Source of the DNA: Steromphala cineraria | Taxonomy: Eukaryota > Mollusca > Gastropoda > Trochida > Trochidae | DNA length: 64,000 nucleotides | Direction: 5' to 3' | Assembly: GCA_916613615.1 (NCBI GenBank) | Contig: OU744728.1 | Coordinates: forward strand, 30,883,950-30,947,949 | Position numbers and translations under genes: made by a program | Shown here: in pieces, positions 1 to 12,530 of the stretch | Layout of the letters: each line of letters starts with the position of its first letter | Position numbering within the stretch: the first letter of the stretch is position 1 | Notes under the pieces: model-generated | The model's database searches: none | Told to the model about the DNA's origin: nothing | What the model saw: only the letters and a program-made list of their open reading frames with translations

Positions 1-389
1 GATACAATTTTTCAAAATCAAAAATAGCTTTCATTTTAATGCTTTGGAAGCACTTGAATCATCATTAAAAAGGTGAAATAGAATGAGTGACAATATGAAA
101 GCCAGTTGCGATGAGTTGAAATAAAAAAAAAAAAAAATATTATGTATATCAAATATGAATATTTATTGACGTTTTAACCATTTAATTTACGTTTTGTAAT
201 TTACGTGAACGTGATAGTTCAATTTTTCTTGAGCTCAAGGAAGGAAACCTGAAATGCAATAAAATCACATGACATCATCTCTTGCATCGCTTGTATCGAT
301 CCGATTGCATTATTTATCCTTTAACTATGTTTTTATGTTGATAATCACATATTTATGAAATCTCCCAATTTCACCAACACAATTTGTAC
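1..389. other. HECTD4 intron, nothing recognised
   Basis: AT-rich unique-looking sequence with short A runs. No exon, RNA gene or repeat boundary was seen. Confidence 0.5.
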
Positions 390-2054
390 TTAAACGGCCA
401 GTTCGACCGGGTATTTTTTGTTCCACAAATATTCGGGAGGGAATTCCCTTTTGGACACGACACGTCAAATTTTATATATTCGATTTGTTTTCTATTTTTT
501 TATGTTAATAACTATGTCAAGTTTGGCAATGTGTTCTAATCCGCCCTTCAAAACAAAAAAAATAGCGAAAATAATCAAAGCCACTGACAAGCACTTCGAG
601 CGGTGTATTTTTTGTGGAAACGAAATAATAATAATAGCTTTCTTATACCGCGCATATATCGATGACAGAGCATGCTCAAAGCGCCATGAGTATTATTACC
701 CTGGAGGGATGGTACTTTCGGTGCCGCCTATTAACAAGCGCTCCGCGCGACCGTATAGGTCCATACTTCCCCCTTGTTCAGGAGGACTTTCCTGTTAACT
801 AATATATACGATTTTTACATGATTATTTCACACTTAATTTCGTATATGTTCTATGGTTATCATTTCAGTTGTTCATGATTTAACAATTTGACAAAGAAAT
901 AAGTGTATCGCCCCAAAAAAAGAAAAACATCGTGAAATGAAGCCAATCATCGGAGCTACGAGCGTGAGATGCATTACTGGCATTTACTGGCACAAAACAT
1001 TGTCTTTACTGGTAACTTTTATTATGCATCACATATAAACATGTCCTTCTTCTATCAATCAATTATTTTTTCTTGATTTACTCAATGAATTAGCATGATA
1101 CAGTACATTTGTTTTCTCGCAATGCTAACAATTCAAAATGGCGGAAGAAAGCCGATCGAACTCGAAGCCTTGATCATGGCAGCCACTAGGATTATTGTCA
1201 GCTGATTGTTTGGTCAGTGTTGTAGTTACTTGGATGTTTAAATTGTAGGAGATTTGTTAATAATGTTTGCATAAGAAAATTGACAGACAGACAGATTGTT
1301 TATTGAAATCTACATATGACACCTAAAATGTCTAGGCTCAATCAATATGACACTGAGAAGAATAGTTGATTCGCATCGGCTTTCGAATATACAAAAAATT
1401 TGTCAGCGCTGCCGCACTCCCAATTATACACAGTACGTATTGCACTTTTCCGAACATCATGTGAATTAAGTGATAAAGATATATTTTTGAAGAAATTTTT
1501 TTTTTTACTATGAGTGAGGTTGTGCGAACTGCGAAGTCGAGGGCGACCGCGAAAGTACGATGGAAATTTGCATGCGAGTAGACAAGAGAGAAATGTCAAG
1601 CGGATTTATTTGGGAGACATTGCCCCAAAATGAAATAACCTGAAATCTACAATAAATTTACGGATTTTTAACTGGATAAACATTTTTAAAATTTGCTTTA
1701 CAATCATGAGTTGACATGTCACTGCAAGAGGCCTAAATGCAACTGATTTTACTGTTGTTCACAAGACAAAGATTTTTCTAAGGATGAAATGACCCTTTTA
1801 CACATATAACCATGTAAATTCCATGATATTAACGTAGTGACTGTTTTTAAAAAACGAAGGACCATTGTCGAATTTTGATGGGCACTGAAAACATAGGTCC
1901 CACCCAGAATTCCCTGCACACTACATTGCTGATGGGAAGGGACATTTCTCATTCTATTTATAAATCTGCTAAACAAATGACGCGCTGTGACTAAAAATAG
2001 CTTCGTTAGCAGCCTAAGCTTATCAGTGAAAACACGGTCGAACTGGCCGTTTAA
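390..2054. mobile_element. TTAA-bounded element with 16-bp inverted ends
   Basis: A perfect 16-bp terminal inverted repeat, ACGGCCAGTTCGACCG, is flanked on both sides by TTAA. TTAA is the target duplication of piggyBac-type transposons. The 1.66-kb interior shows only short unrecognised open frames and no transposase DDD motif, so it looks non-autonomous. The TTAA is embedded in a slightly longer palindrome, so a different superfamily is possible. Confidence 0.65.
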
Positions 2055-4105
2055 GTGTGTTTTGGGTTTTCTTTCGATACCCTACAGCATTGAAAGATAT
2101 CTTAATGCGAGAAAATGCTGAGTCTGAGAAAATGCATTCCATTGTCAGCAATGCCACTTTGTCACCCTAACGTAAATTTCAAAAGCTGTAACGTAAATTT
2201 CATAAGAGGTTTTTTTCAGAATATCATCACTAAAGATGATACAGCAAGTTTGTGTGTTGATTAAGTTGAAGAATGTGTTGTGATAGCATACACGATTGTT
2301 TTTGAACTCACTCCAAATCCGTTTTTATCAGAAGTTAGCCATAGTGAGGTCATTGTGGAATGGTTGCATGTAGATATATCAATGCTGTGCGGCTATCTCT
2401 GCTATAATTCCAGATGTAAGTAAGGATTTCCATTATAATATATGTCATAAACAACGAATGTTAGTGTTCTTGTGATCATATTAGTTTGATTTAAATTCAG
2501 TATTTGAATTTAACAAGAAACGTAAGTGACAACGTAAATTACTTTGTAAATTAGAACAGCAATAATATTCTTTGTATGGTCACAAATGACGTTCTTATTC
2601 TTATTTCAGCATTTGACTTTACTAGAAACACCCATTCATTTCCTTGATCTATTGTGTTGCAGTATTATTTTGCAATTAGTGTTGTCAAAACAAAAATACA
2701 TTCATCGCAATCATAATTTACTTGTTATTTACGAGACACTGAGTTTCTTAGCATTTCATACTAGAATGTTTCATTTGTTTAGTGATTAATCTGTGTTATT
2801 TTCATGATGAACCTATGTGACTGAAAAGTAAATCTTAGATAAAAATGATAAAACGATTTTTTGTGTTGTAAAGTATGGTGAAAAATAGTCGAAAAAGAAA
2901 GGGATATTTTGTAATATACGTCACGCTGTGAAACTTGAAAATGGTAAAGGCTTTTATGGGACCATGATAAAATCATTAATAATTCCTTGTTGTGATATCC
3001 CATCGCAATGTAGTCAAAGGGTATATGATATTGGGAAGTTTCTGAACTTAATCTTTGATACAATATCAAAAGTGTATATGTGATTACCTTAAATTTGCAT
3101 TTTCAACAGGTGACGTGTGAAGACCACCAAGTAAAATATTATTCACTCAAAATATTGCATTTCAGTTTTTCATATAGATAAATTGTTTTCGAAGTAGATA
3201 TTTCGATCGAAACACAAATAAATGAGTTCTATTTCTCTTATTTAATGTTTATGTGGCTTATAACCCAGGAACGTAAATTACCTAGGTGTTTTCGGGTACA
3301 TTTCTTAAAACTAATTTAATTTTATTCCCTGAGTGATGAAAACGTATCAAATGCTCATTTAGATGATGTACTTTTTGATAAGTAACAGTTTACTTGAATT
3401 GACATGAAGTTATTTTTCTCCATTGTCCTCCCTGAATTGTGCAGTTTCGTTGAGAATGAGTGATATGTGAGTTTAATGTACTTCAAATTTAGAAGATAGG
3501 CTATATTCAGTTGAATTCTGACTTTTACTCTGCACATTTTCCAGATGGCAAGACTTCCAGCTACTTGAATTGAACATGTATTACCTACAGAACATGGACA
3601 ATGAATACTTACATAATATAATACGGTAGCCCCACCATGTGAATACCGTTTAATCATTGTTTGATGTCATTTGTCGTTTAATAACTTTAACAGAGGAAAA
3701 GGAAAAGTCATGTTTCATAATTTGCACTCATGTATTGAATGAACTGCTCAAAATTTGAAAATTTGCCTTGAATAAATATAATTTTATGTTGAAACTGGTT
3801 AAAGCTGAGAAATCTAGACTTGCTATACTTTTCTAGACTTGGTTGGTCATCAATTAAATATTTTTGCTTTAGGGTCTGGATGACAGACTAAGGGTTACAC
3901 AAATAATGGTGACATCACTGATTGTGGATTGGCTTTAACCACAACAAGCTTACAGAATGGTGTAGTCTTAAATCATTATAAGTAAGTTTCTTTTTGGATG
4001 ACAAACTACTGTTGAATGTTTTCCTACCAAGTTTTAAAGCAGGATACACAGTATTTGATTGGGACCTTTATATGAAAGCAACTCTGCATCTAAACATATA
4101 CTTAC
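2055..4105. other. HECTD4 intron, no recognised feature
   Basis: AT-rich sequence with scattered short open frames lacking low-AT coding character or family motifs. Searched by eye for HECTD4 C-terminal blocks on the minus strand; none was found. Confidence 0.5.
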
Positions 4106-4175
4106 AACAGTTTCTTTAGCCAATTTTTCTGTCTGCTCCTTTGATTTGGTGGGTTTATCCTTTGATGAAGAAGGA
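4106..4175 (-). CDS. HECTD4: HECTD4 exon 18 of window (basic linker)
   Basis: Last exon found. It completes an Arg codon and encodes PSSSKDKPTKSKEQTEKLA, continuing the charged linker. It lies between TACTTTTAG and GTT|GTAAGT, phase 0. About 75 bases upstream on the minus strand is the 67-bp minisatellite (4,251-5,126). No further exon could be recognised in the remaining 4.1 kb, so the HECT domain exons should lie beyond the left edge. Confidence 0.68.
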
Positions 4176-4250
4176 CTAAAAGTAAAAGATTAAATAGTTT
4201 AAAGAGTAATTTGTTTAAGCTAAAACATTCATATTAAAAACATAAAGAAA

Positions 4251-5126
4251 GCACTCTGCAGCTCATTCCACTACTCCTGACTAATACAACTCAATACATA
4301 CAACAACTTCTCACAAAGCACTCTGCAGCTCATTCCACTACTCCTGACTAATACAACTCAATACATACAACAACTTCTCACAAAGCACTCTGCAGCTCAT
4401 TCCACTACTCCAGACTAATACAACTCAATACATACAACAACTTCTCACAAGGCACTCTGCAGCTCATTCCACTACTCCTGACTAATACAACTCAATACAT
4501 ACAACAACTTCTCACAAGGCACTCTGCAGCTCATTCCACTACTCCAGACTAATACAACTCAATACATACAACAACTTCTCACAAGGCACTCTGCAGCTCA
4601 TTCCACTACTCCTGACTAATACAACTCAATACATACAACAACTTCTCACAAGGCACTCTGCAGCTCATTCCACTACTCCTGACTAATACAACTCAATACA
4701 TACAACAACTTCTCACAAAGCACTCTGCAGCTCATTCCACTACTCCTGACTAATACAACTCAATACATACAACAACTTCTCACAAAGCACTCTGCAGCTC
4801 ATTCCACTACTCCTGACTAATACAACTCAATACATACAACAACTTCTCACAAAGCACTCTGCAGCTCATTCCACTACTCCTGACTAATACAACTCAATAC
4901 ATACAACAACTTCTCACAAGGCACTCTGCAGCTCATTCCACTACTCCTGACTAATACAACTCAATACATACAACAACTTCTCACAAAGCACTCTGCAGCT
5001 CATTCCACTACTCCAGACTAATACAACTCAATACATACAACAACTTCTCACAAGGCACTCTGCAGCTCATTCCACTACTCCTGACTAATACAACTCAATA
5101 CATACAACAACTTCTCACAAGGCACT
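4251..5126. repeat. 67-bp minisatellite, 13 copies
   Basis: Thirteen nearly identical head-to-tail 67-bp units beginning GCACTCTGCAGCTCATTCCA. Variation is confined to a few sites (CTCCTGAC/CTCCAGAC, CAAAGC/CAAGGC). The array starts about 75 bases from the acceptor of HECTD4 exon 18. There are no spacers between units, so it is not a CRISPR-like array. Confidence 0.95.
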
Positions 5127-5552
5127 GAGGCAAGCTCTTAACAGCTTGCATAGAAGAACCCTCTATCAGCTCAGTCAAATCTCAATCAAAATTCAAATAA
5201 GATGAAAATATTGATTGTTAATTTGTCTTTTGAAGGTTTTTAAGGTTAATGTATTTCATGCCCTTATTTAAAGGTTTTACAGCTAATGTCTGCCATGCCC
5301 TTATTTGAAGGTTTTCCGTTAATTACTGCCATGCCCTTATTTGAAGGGGATGAGGTTATGGAGTGAAAGTCATGCTTAAAAAAATTGCTTATATCTATCA
5401 AGGTTAATCCCTCAGTGCAAAATGTTTGCTTTGTGATTGTAAGAGTTCTAAAGGAGAAATCTGTAGTGAATAATGATAATATTTTTTAATGATTGATGCA
5501 ATAATTCACAAAGACAACTTGTTTTTTTGTTTCATTGTACTTATTTGTATAG
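5127..5552. other. HECTD4 intron with a short degenerate repeat
   Basis: Three partial repeats of 'GCCATGCCCTTATTTGAAGG' type occur at 5,258-5,345. Otherwise this is AT-rich intron with no gene. Confidence 0.45.
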
Positions 5553-6553
5553 TACCGTATATTACAGTCTATAAGGCGAGTTTTTTATACCAGAAATTGG
5601 GGGGTCAAAGAAGGGGGTCGCCTAATAGACAAGGTCAAAAACTAGAGGCCAAGTGAGGGGTATCTGCCAACCCAACAAGTCAAACGAGTCAATGTTTACA
5701 CCGGATGTCCATTACACAATCATCGATGTCATCTCAAATTTAATCTTGTAAAATAAAATACCTTTGTCTAATTGTTCATTTTAAATGAAAATATAGAGAG
5801 AAATAAGAATGAAAATTCAAAATAACTTATCAATAAAAATTATCCATGTACTGGACCAAAGGAAATATTCAACACGTGTTTGCTTCCCGATAACATGTTA
5901 TGATAGTGTCGGTGTCATATGAGATAGAACCTCGTGATGAAATAACTTGACATAATTAAAAATAACAATAAATTTATAATGATTAATTCATCAATTAACA
6001 TTGTTTTGATGACTGATATTGTGATAATATTTTTCTCTATGCATATATTTAACAAAACTTATGCTACCCAAATTATTTTATCAATTATGAAGGCGTTGGG
6101 CTTTTTCAATATGCAATTTGTGTTAGATTTTCTGATTGGTGCACTATTACAACTTCTGTTCTTTTAACGAATGAAAAGGCTTGAAACAAATATAGCATTA
6201 CCAGTACGTTGACTGAACGTTTGTTTAGATTTCTGAATGAGAATTATGAAAACGAAACATGACACAGTGATGGGAGTTTGTTGACTGTTGCCTTGCTTGT
6301 TATCAGAAGCAAATGATAAATCATTGAATAAAATAACAAACACCGTAAGTAATTTATTTATTTTTTAATTACACATGACATTTCACTTAAAAATTACCGA
6401 CCTAAATTTACCCTTACGCAATCTTGTAAACGAGTTGTCTGTCATGTCGACTGTTTCAACGACCTGCTAGAAGGGGGGTCGCCTTATTAATGAGATATAT
6501 TAATTTAGCAGCAATTTGGTACGAGGTCGCCGTATACATTGTAATATACGGTA
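5553..6553. mobile_element. TA-bounded transposon, copy A
   Basis: A 1.0-kb element flanked by TA, with inverted ends CCGTATATTACA followed by a weaker match (TATAAGGCGAG against TATACGGCGAC). It carries no transposase frame. It is nearly identical along its length to copy B at 44,736-45,794, including the interior ACACCGGATGTCCATTACAC. TA duplication suggests a Tc1/mariner-type mover acting in trans, which is an inference. Confidence 0.8.
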
Positions 6554-6823
6554 TATATTTATGACAAAAAGTAAAAGGTGCAGACAGTGCTTGTAATAAT
6601 TACATGCATGTGATAATGTTTTGATTTGTTTTATTCCTGTATTTCTGGTTTTGTGATTTATAGAACTGTTGGAATACACTGTTAATAATTGCACCCAAAA
6701 ATGTGCTTTTAATCAGGCAATAGTCATAGAACTAAAGAATGACGATGACAGGAATTGAATCTGTTGATTGGTTTGGGCGGTTTGCAAGCTACGAGAGGTA
6801 AGAAAGTTGAGGTGACAACTCAC
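6554..6823. other. HECTD4 intron segment
   Basis: Unique-looking AT-rich intron between transposon copy A and exon 17. No feature seen. Confidence 0.4.
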
Positions 6824-6928
6824 CGCTCTGCTGGTTTACCAAGCACTATCTTCTCCTTCCCTGAACGGGGACATTTCTTGCCTTGTTTTCCCTTGCCATT
6901 TTTCCCTGAGCCAGTGGAGGGGCAGGAC
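6824..6928 (-). CDS. HECTD4: HECTD4 exon 17 of window (basic linker)
   Basis: 35 residues, very rich in Lys and Gly (GKNGKGKQGKKCPRSGKEK), between ATCCTTCAG and GAGCG|GTGAGT. The phase is 2 in and 2 out. Vertebrate HECTD4 has a Lys/Pro-rich disordered linker at the same place before its C-terminal region. Sequence alone would be weak evidence, but the splice signals and phases fit both neighbours. Confidence 0.75.
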
Positions 6929-7167
6929 CTGAAGGATACCATGATTGCATCACAGACATGCAGGCCAATATTCACCTTTTCATCTTAATCAAAGTGTACA
7001 TAAAACTTGCTACTTTACTTTTACCAATAACATCATTTCACATTTTATCTATTTTGATATTAACATTGCTTAGTATTATGAAGAAAGAGATAAAAGTTCG
7101 AAGATTGTCTTTTTTTTGCTTAACATAAATCAACAGAAAAAAAAATCTGAAGTAAGGTGTAACTTAC

Positions 7168-9069
7168 ACGTCTTTATCTGGAACAATGGTGATCCCATAT
7201 TGCCTCAATACATGGTTGACATGATCTGATAAAGGTTTTTTGGCTGGTCTCAAACTGTTGAAGAAGATATACAGGAGATTCTCGCAACTATTGAAGAGGA
7301 TTTGATCAGACTCAAGACAAATAAAGCCGGTCTCCTGACGCTCTGATGGAGAACCTTGCTGCTGACAAACAAAGAAGCAGCTGTAGAAGATGTCAGTGAC
7401 AGCGTGCACAGCCTCATCTCTCAAGGCTCTATCTGACTTGTCCTGCACCAGTTTGTATCTGAGGAAGTATTCCAACCCTTGGTTGGCAGACGGCTCAGCC
7501 AGGAGATCCTGATTCACCAGTGACACACAAAAGTCTTCAGCTGTGTCACCAGTTCCACTTCCTTCAGAAACACCTTCTACAAGTGGCTTGCTCTTTGCCA
7601 GGGATTTCTGAACAACTTCTACATTAGATTTGGATGGTAAGTTCACCACAGCAAATCCTTGACATAGTACTCTTTGTTGGCTGGCAGAGTTAGTGGTGCT
7701 TGGACCCTGTTCATTTTTATCAGACTGAGTGTAAGTTGTTGATTTGCTAGAAACCTCTGGAACGTAAATGTCTCCATAGTCAACACCTCCACTTACATCA
7801 CATGCTTTGTGGATAGCTTCTTTGATTTCATTCATATCAAGGTTGGGTGATATTCCGCTGAGAACGATCAATTTCTGGTGAACTGTTGGAGTGAACATGG
7901 CCCGTGCTGCATCTCCAACCATGTCCACAAGAGAAGAAAGGGCAAAAGCTTCTCCCAGAGAGATCACTCGGAGTATGTTTGACAGGTTGACTGCCCTTCT
8001 GAACCAGATCATTTCGTCTGTTTGATAGGCCTCAGCACCTGGCGTTGTGGTGCTGGAGCTGGGTGAGGGAGATAGAGATGACAGGGAAGACTCGGAGAGC
8101 AGGTCTGAGGACGAAGAACTCTCCACATCCACAGAGGATGTCGTCCCACTGCTACTGCTCACTGGCACAGACTGATGGCGCTCTCTCTCCTTCTTTGGTT
8201 TCACTTTCTTTTTCTTTGATGTGGAGGAAGATTTGGAAGACACTGAACTGTCCTCTGAGAAGCTTCTAAGTGGACAACTCTGAAAAAAGGCTTTCTCTGA
8301 ACCAAGAACCTCAGCTATAGCTAGATTGACTTCAAATAAAGCATGGAAGTAGGATGAGAAACGACCATGATCTGTTACACCCAATCCAATACCTAGACCA
8401 CTGCAAGTAGAACCATGTTGAAATGTCTTTGACTCTGAAGAATAAAGTACTTTCATCTCCTTCTGTAGCTGTTTGAAAAGAACAACTACAGCTCCATGCA
8501 TTGACTCAAACTTGTGGTACAGACCATGCCTTCTCCCATTAAGCACATGGAGAATTCTCAAGGACTGAGCAAGGATGTGGAACATGTATTCTTTGATGAT
8601 TGCTGGGATATCAGTTTTGCGGAAGTATGTGCATACAAGTTCAACAGTATGAAACAAAATTGATTCGCTAAGAACAATATTGTCCAAGCTCCAGAGACTA
8701 GACTGTGTCACATGTTCCTCAAGAGAATGTGCTTGCAATTGTTTTTTTGACTTTATGTTTGTTATCTGGCATGTGTGCAAGCCACAACCAAATTGTTCAG
8801 TAATGAGAGTCTCGAGGTAAGCAACTGCCATGATGAACTGAGGAGGAAGAGCATGCACAGACAAGGTGACCCCAGGGGGAGGAGAGACTCCCAGCTTAAC
8901 GTGTATACAGTCTCCAGCTATCAGCACTGGCTCAAAGGCTTGTGTGCCTGCACTAGTGTTGTCCTGTGGGTAACAAATCACCTCCTGTTTGATGGGCTTT
9001 CCACTCTTGTTCACCTTTTTACCACTGTACGTGTAAATCCTCGCCCATGGAGACCGGTATGGGACTTTC
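7168..9069 (-). CDS. HECTD4: HECTD4 exon 16 of window (large exon)
   Basis: The largest exon, 633 codons plus split codons. It opens KVPYRSPWARIYTYSGKKV, then QEVICYPQD, VHVKL-type segment IHVKLGVSPPPG, the helical AQSLRILHVLNGRRHGLYH, and RFSSYFHALFEVNLAIAEV. A Ser/Lys-rich disordered stretch of about 100 residues (8,010-8,270) follows. Then come MIWFRRAVNLSNILRVIS, LIVLSGISPNLDMNEIKEA, GDIYVPE, a second disordered part and YFLRYKLVQ. It ends LFNSCENLLYIFFNSLRP and VLRQYGI. The donor is GACGT|GTAAGT, phase 2. All of this lies before the HECT domain. No frameshift or stop is present. Confidence 0.92.
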
Positions 9070-11114
9070 CTGAAATAATCATTTGTGAATGAAATAAGGA
9101 ATTTTTGTTAAAAAATGTAGAGTTAAAATTTATACAATAATGTCTAACACAGTATTTTCAATATTGTAACCAAATCCTTAAAGTCTTCACTTCATCCATA
9201 TAATGCTAATAACTAGAAATATGTGCATGTGATGCATTGTGATGTTACATGACACCATTTTTCATCAAACCTCATTATCTTTATCTTTATCATTATCTAA
9301 TAAAGAAATAAGTAGCCTAACGAGTAAAAGGGACCACTCCAACACATTCTTTGGTCTCATAAAATTATATTAAAGGTTTTGAGATTAAGGCTGGAAAAGG
9401 CACCTAAAACCAATATGCACTAACTTAAAAATTGTTTCCATAGATACCACCAAAATATATTCGCAAGCAGCGACAAACTGATTCAGTGCTTCATGGTAGT
9501 GATATGTGTCACCAACGTAATACTTTAAGTCAAGAGCTTTAGTTTGTTGTTTTCATCAGTCCGAACAGTGTTTTTAGTTATTTGCCCTTGAAAATAGCAT
9601 TTTAAATTTTTTTGCTAACTTGATGCTACAAAAAACTATTTTGAATGTTCTTATTCTATAAGAAACATGTTATGGGCCAATGTTTCAGCTACATAATGTG
9701 TAAGTGTTAGCCCTCTTGTACCATCATTTGCCAAGCAGTGTTTTTCAAATGCGCATGGGGTCGGATTTTCTTTAAAAGAGCAAAGATTTAAGATTGGCCC
9801 AAAACCATGTGACCTACGAATTTCTCCTGATTTTCTTTTTTGCAGTATTTGTAATTTAGCATTTTCTAAAAAAAGTTTCAGGTCTCTAAGTGTATTTTGA
9901 TAAAACTTTTGGCATGAATGGGCCCAAAAGCTTGGCCTCTTGATGCCAGAGCATGAGATTGTAAAGTTTTTTTGTATTTGAAGCAGCTGTATCTTGGTCC
10001 ATAGGTAATGGTGGAGGGAGACAAGACAGAAGTGCTGCTCTGAAAACATGCTTCATCAGTTGGGTCAGTGTCTTGTCGGCTCTGCCTTGCCTAAGGAATT
10101 TCGCTTTATAAATACAGTTCTTGAAGTATAATTAGATTTTAAAACTTACATTGATAACTTTTTAATGCAAGTATATTATATTACAAGTAAAGATTAAAAG
10201 TATTGATAGTTTAAATTAATTTTTGCTAAACAATTCCTTTTTTTGATAGTGAATTACAATTTTGTAATGATTAAAGTATTAATAGTTTCGATAAATGTTC
10301 ACAATACAATGTTTTAGTCTTGACTTTGCTGTGACCTTGACCTTAAAGGATTTTAGCGCCTTACTTTTCAAAAATATTTTACTCTCCATAGATGATATAT
10401 ACCAAATAATAGCTTCACAGCACAAGTTAAATAGTGTTTACAAGAAATTTAATAGTGATTTCAAGAAACCTTAAGTGATTTTATTAGTCTTGAAATTGAC
10501 CTTTGACTTGAATTTATTCTTTCAAAAAAACTCCCCCAAAATATAAGCAGTAGGATATCTTATGAGTTCTAAAAATCTTAATGAGGTAAATTTGGAGCTA
10601 AAAGGATGCATGAGAAAAGCTTATAGAGACAAGAGTTAACTTCCACCTTGATACGCCCTATGCCGACAAAACCAGTTCAAGTTCAATGAGTGTTCAAACC
10701 ATTTACCTATGAATTGTGGCGTTATTCTAAAAACAAGGTTTAAAATGTTAAATAAAAACAAGAAGTGTATATATTGTCTTGATTATGGCTTATTGTATTT
10801 CAATAGAAAATGTTAATGGTGATAATCACCTGCCATTTTTCAAACTAACGCATTACATCCTCTCATTAACCCTTTAGATTTTTGCTGATCCAGACAGTGA
10901 ATTATTCTCCCTTCCTTTATCATTACATTTAAGTTTTGTTGCACATACAAGATGATCTTTGTTACAAAATTAACTTTCACAAGTGGTCATAAAATTTCGT
11001 TGTCTAATGTTTGAATTAAGTAACACTTTTCAGTTTGTATCCTAAAAATTCTTAGAAGTAGATACAATTTCAAATAAAGAGTTGGTTAGCCCTATGGGGG
11101 AAGAATCAACTCAC
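9070..11114. other. HECTD4 intron, faint old repeats
   Basis: AT-rich intron. At 10,310-10,700 there is a diverged copy of the GTGACCTTGACC family seen better at 11,330-11,690 and 30,160-31,080. Nothing else could be identified. Confidence 0.45.
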
Positions 11115-11242
11115 TCCTTCTTCACTGTAGGGTCAGTTTTGCAGGAGACAACAAGGCAGGCTGCTGAAGGAAAGCTGACGTCCGTGCTGACTTTCACCTC
11201 TCGCACGCTGTACTCCTCCACAGGGAACAGCTCCGGCGCGGT
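11115..11242 (-). CDS. HECTD4: HECTD4 exon 15 of window
   Basis: Encodes TAPELFPVEEYSVREVKV and STDVSFPSAACLVVSCK, ending GAAGGA|GTGAGT in phase 2. The acceptor GTGCTTCAG and 27 bases before it are tandemly duplicated (11,243-11,314). The inner acceptor is chosen because it joins exon 14 without extra residues. Use of the outer acceptor would add 12 in-frame residues. Confidence 0.86.
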
Positions 11243-11314
11243 CTGAAGCACATGCACAGTACATTTCATGGTGTCAGTCTGAAGCACATGCACAGTACAT
11301 TTCATGGTGTCAGT
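11243..11314 (-). repeat. 36-bp tandem duplication of a 3' splice site
   Basis: Two adjacent 36-bp copies, both carrying GTGCATGTGCTTCAG on the minus strand. The inner copy ends at the acceptor of HECTD4 exon 15. The repeat length is twelve codons and both copies are open in the exon's frame. Confidence 0.9.
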
Positions 11315-11329
11315 CATACACAGTTAAAA

Positions 11330-11690
11330 TAATCCATTTTCTCAATATGTGTTGACCTTGCTGTGACCTTGACCTTTGACAGTTTGTACCTAAACTTCTC
11401 AAAAGATAATATATACAAAATCTAAACTTCATAGCACAAAAACTTTTCAAGTTATCGTTATTACAAGAAATTTTGTAGGGATTTTATAACTTGTGAGCTT
11501 GACCTTTGACCTTGAAGGTGAACATGACAAAATCATTACCCCGAGGTATGAGCAGTTAGTTATGAATAAGAGTTCTGGAAAGCTTACTAGAAAAAAGTTA
11601 TAGCCAGTAATACGAGTGCGGCGGCGGCGCTGGCAACTTCACAAAAACTGAAAGCAGCTAGGTCCTAAGACGGGGCTGTTAATAATCTTC
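11330..11690. repeat. GTGACCTTGACC-family element
   Basis: Contains GACCTTGCTGTGACCTTGAC, a run around ACTTTTCAAGTTATCG, then CGAGTGCGGCGGCGGCG and a tail near AAGACGGGGCTG. The same order of blocks recurs at 30,290-31,080, so this is one interspersed family and not simple sequence. Confidence 0.75.
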
Positions 11691-12530
11691 ACTAGTCAAG
11701 GAGTTTGTGCTCAAGGTTTCAGCTTTCTACGCCTTTTGCTTCTTGAGAAGAAGATGAAAATAAGTTTTAAGTAAGTGACCCCTGTGGTCCTTATTAGGGG
11801 CCACAGGGCAAAAAAAGCTACACTTTAATAGCCTCACTAGTCAAGGAGACTGTACACAAGGTTTCAGCTTTCTAGCAATTCTAGGCCTTTTGCTTCTGGA
11901 GAAGAAGATGAAAATAGGTTTTAAGTAAGTGACCCCTGTGGCCCTTATTAGGGGCCATAGGGCAAAAAAAGCTACAATTTATAATCCTCACTAGTCAAGG
12001 AGTCTATACACAAGATTTCAGCTTTCTAAGCCTTTTGGTTCTGGAGAAAAAGAAAATAGGTTTAAGGGCGTGGCGCCTGTGGCCCTTATAAGGGGCCACA
12101 GGACCACCAAAGTTACAAATAATAATCCTCACTAGTCAAGTAGTCTACAAACAACATTTCAGCTTTCTAAACCTTTTGGTTCTGGAGAAGAAGAAAATAG
12201 ATTTAAGGGCGTGGCCACAACAGCTACAATTTATAATCCTCACTAGTCAAGGAGTATGTACACAAGATTTCAGCTTTCTAAACCTTTTGGTTCTTTAGAA
12301 AAAGAAGAAAATAGGATTTTGGGCGTGGCCTGTGGCCCTTATTAGGGGTCACAGGGTCACAAAAGTTACAAATTATAATACTCACTAGTCAAGGACTGTC
12401 TATATACAAAGTTGGAGGTTTCTACACTTTTGGTTCTTGAGAAGAAGTTGAAAATGCACAAAGTTTACAGACAGACAGAGGGAAGAACGACACCATGCCA
12501 TGCCATAAGCAATGATGTATGTATGATCAG
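11690..12530. repeat. About 150-bp tandem-core element, six units
   Basis: About six diverged units, each with CACTAGTCAAGGAGTCTGTA, TTTCAGCTTTCTAGGCCTTT, GGAGAAGAAGATGAAAATAG and CCTTATTAGGGGCCACAGG. The array ends with ACAGACAGACAGAGGGA and CATGCCATGCCATAAG. Related units occur at 36,080-36,194 plus 42,034-42,230, 46,745-47,460, 48,120-48,430, 61,390-61,510 and 61,955-62,480. This resembles bivalve pearl-type elements, which have tandem cores. Confidence 0.8.

Noticed and set aside
418..798. 126-codon plus-strand open frame
   Set aside because: No family resemblance, AT-driven composition, inside the TTAA-bounded element; likely chance.
1..4105. Search for the HECT catalytic domain and 3' end of HECTD4
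   Set aside because: No minus-strand segment shows HECT motifs or a plausible exon, so the gene end is taken to be outside the window.
4251..5126. Regular direct repeats that could suggest a CRISPR array
   Set aside because: The 67-bp units are contiguous, with no unique spacers, in an animal intron.
11690..12530. Repeated CCTTATTAGGGGCCACAGG as possible regulatory operators
   Set aside because: It is one block of a 150-bp interspersed repeat found at six places; nothing links it to regulation.
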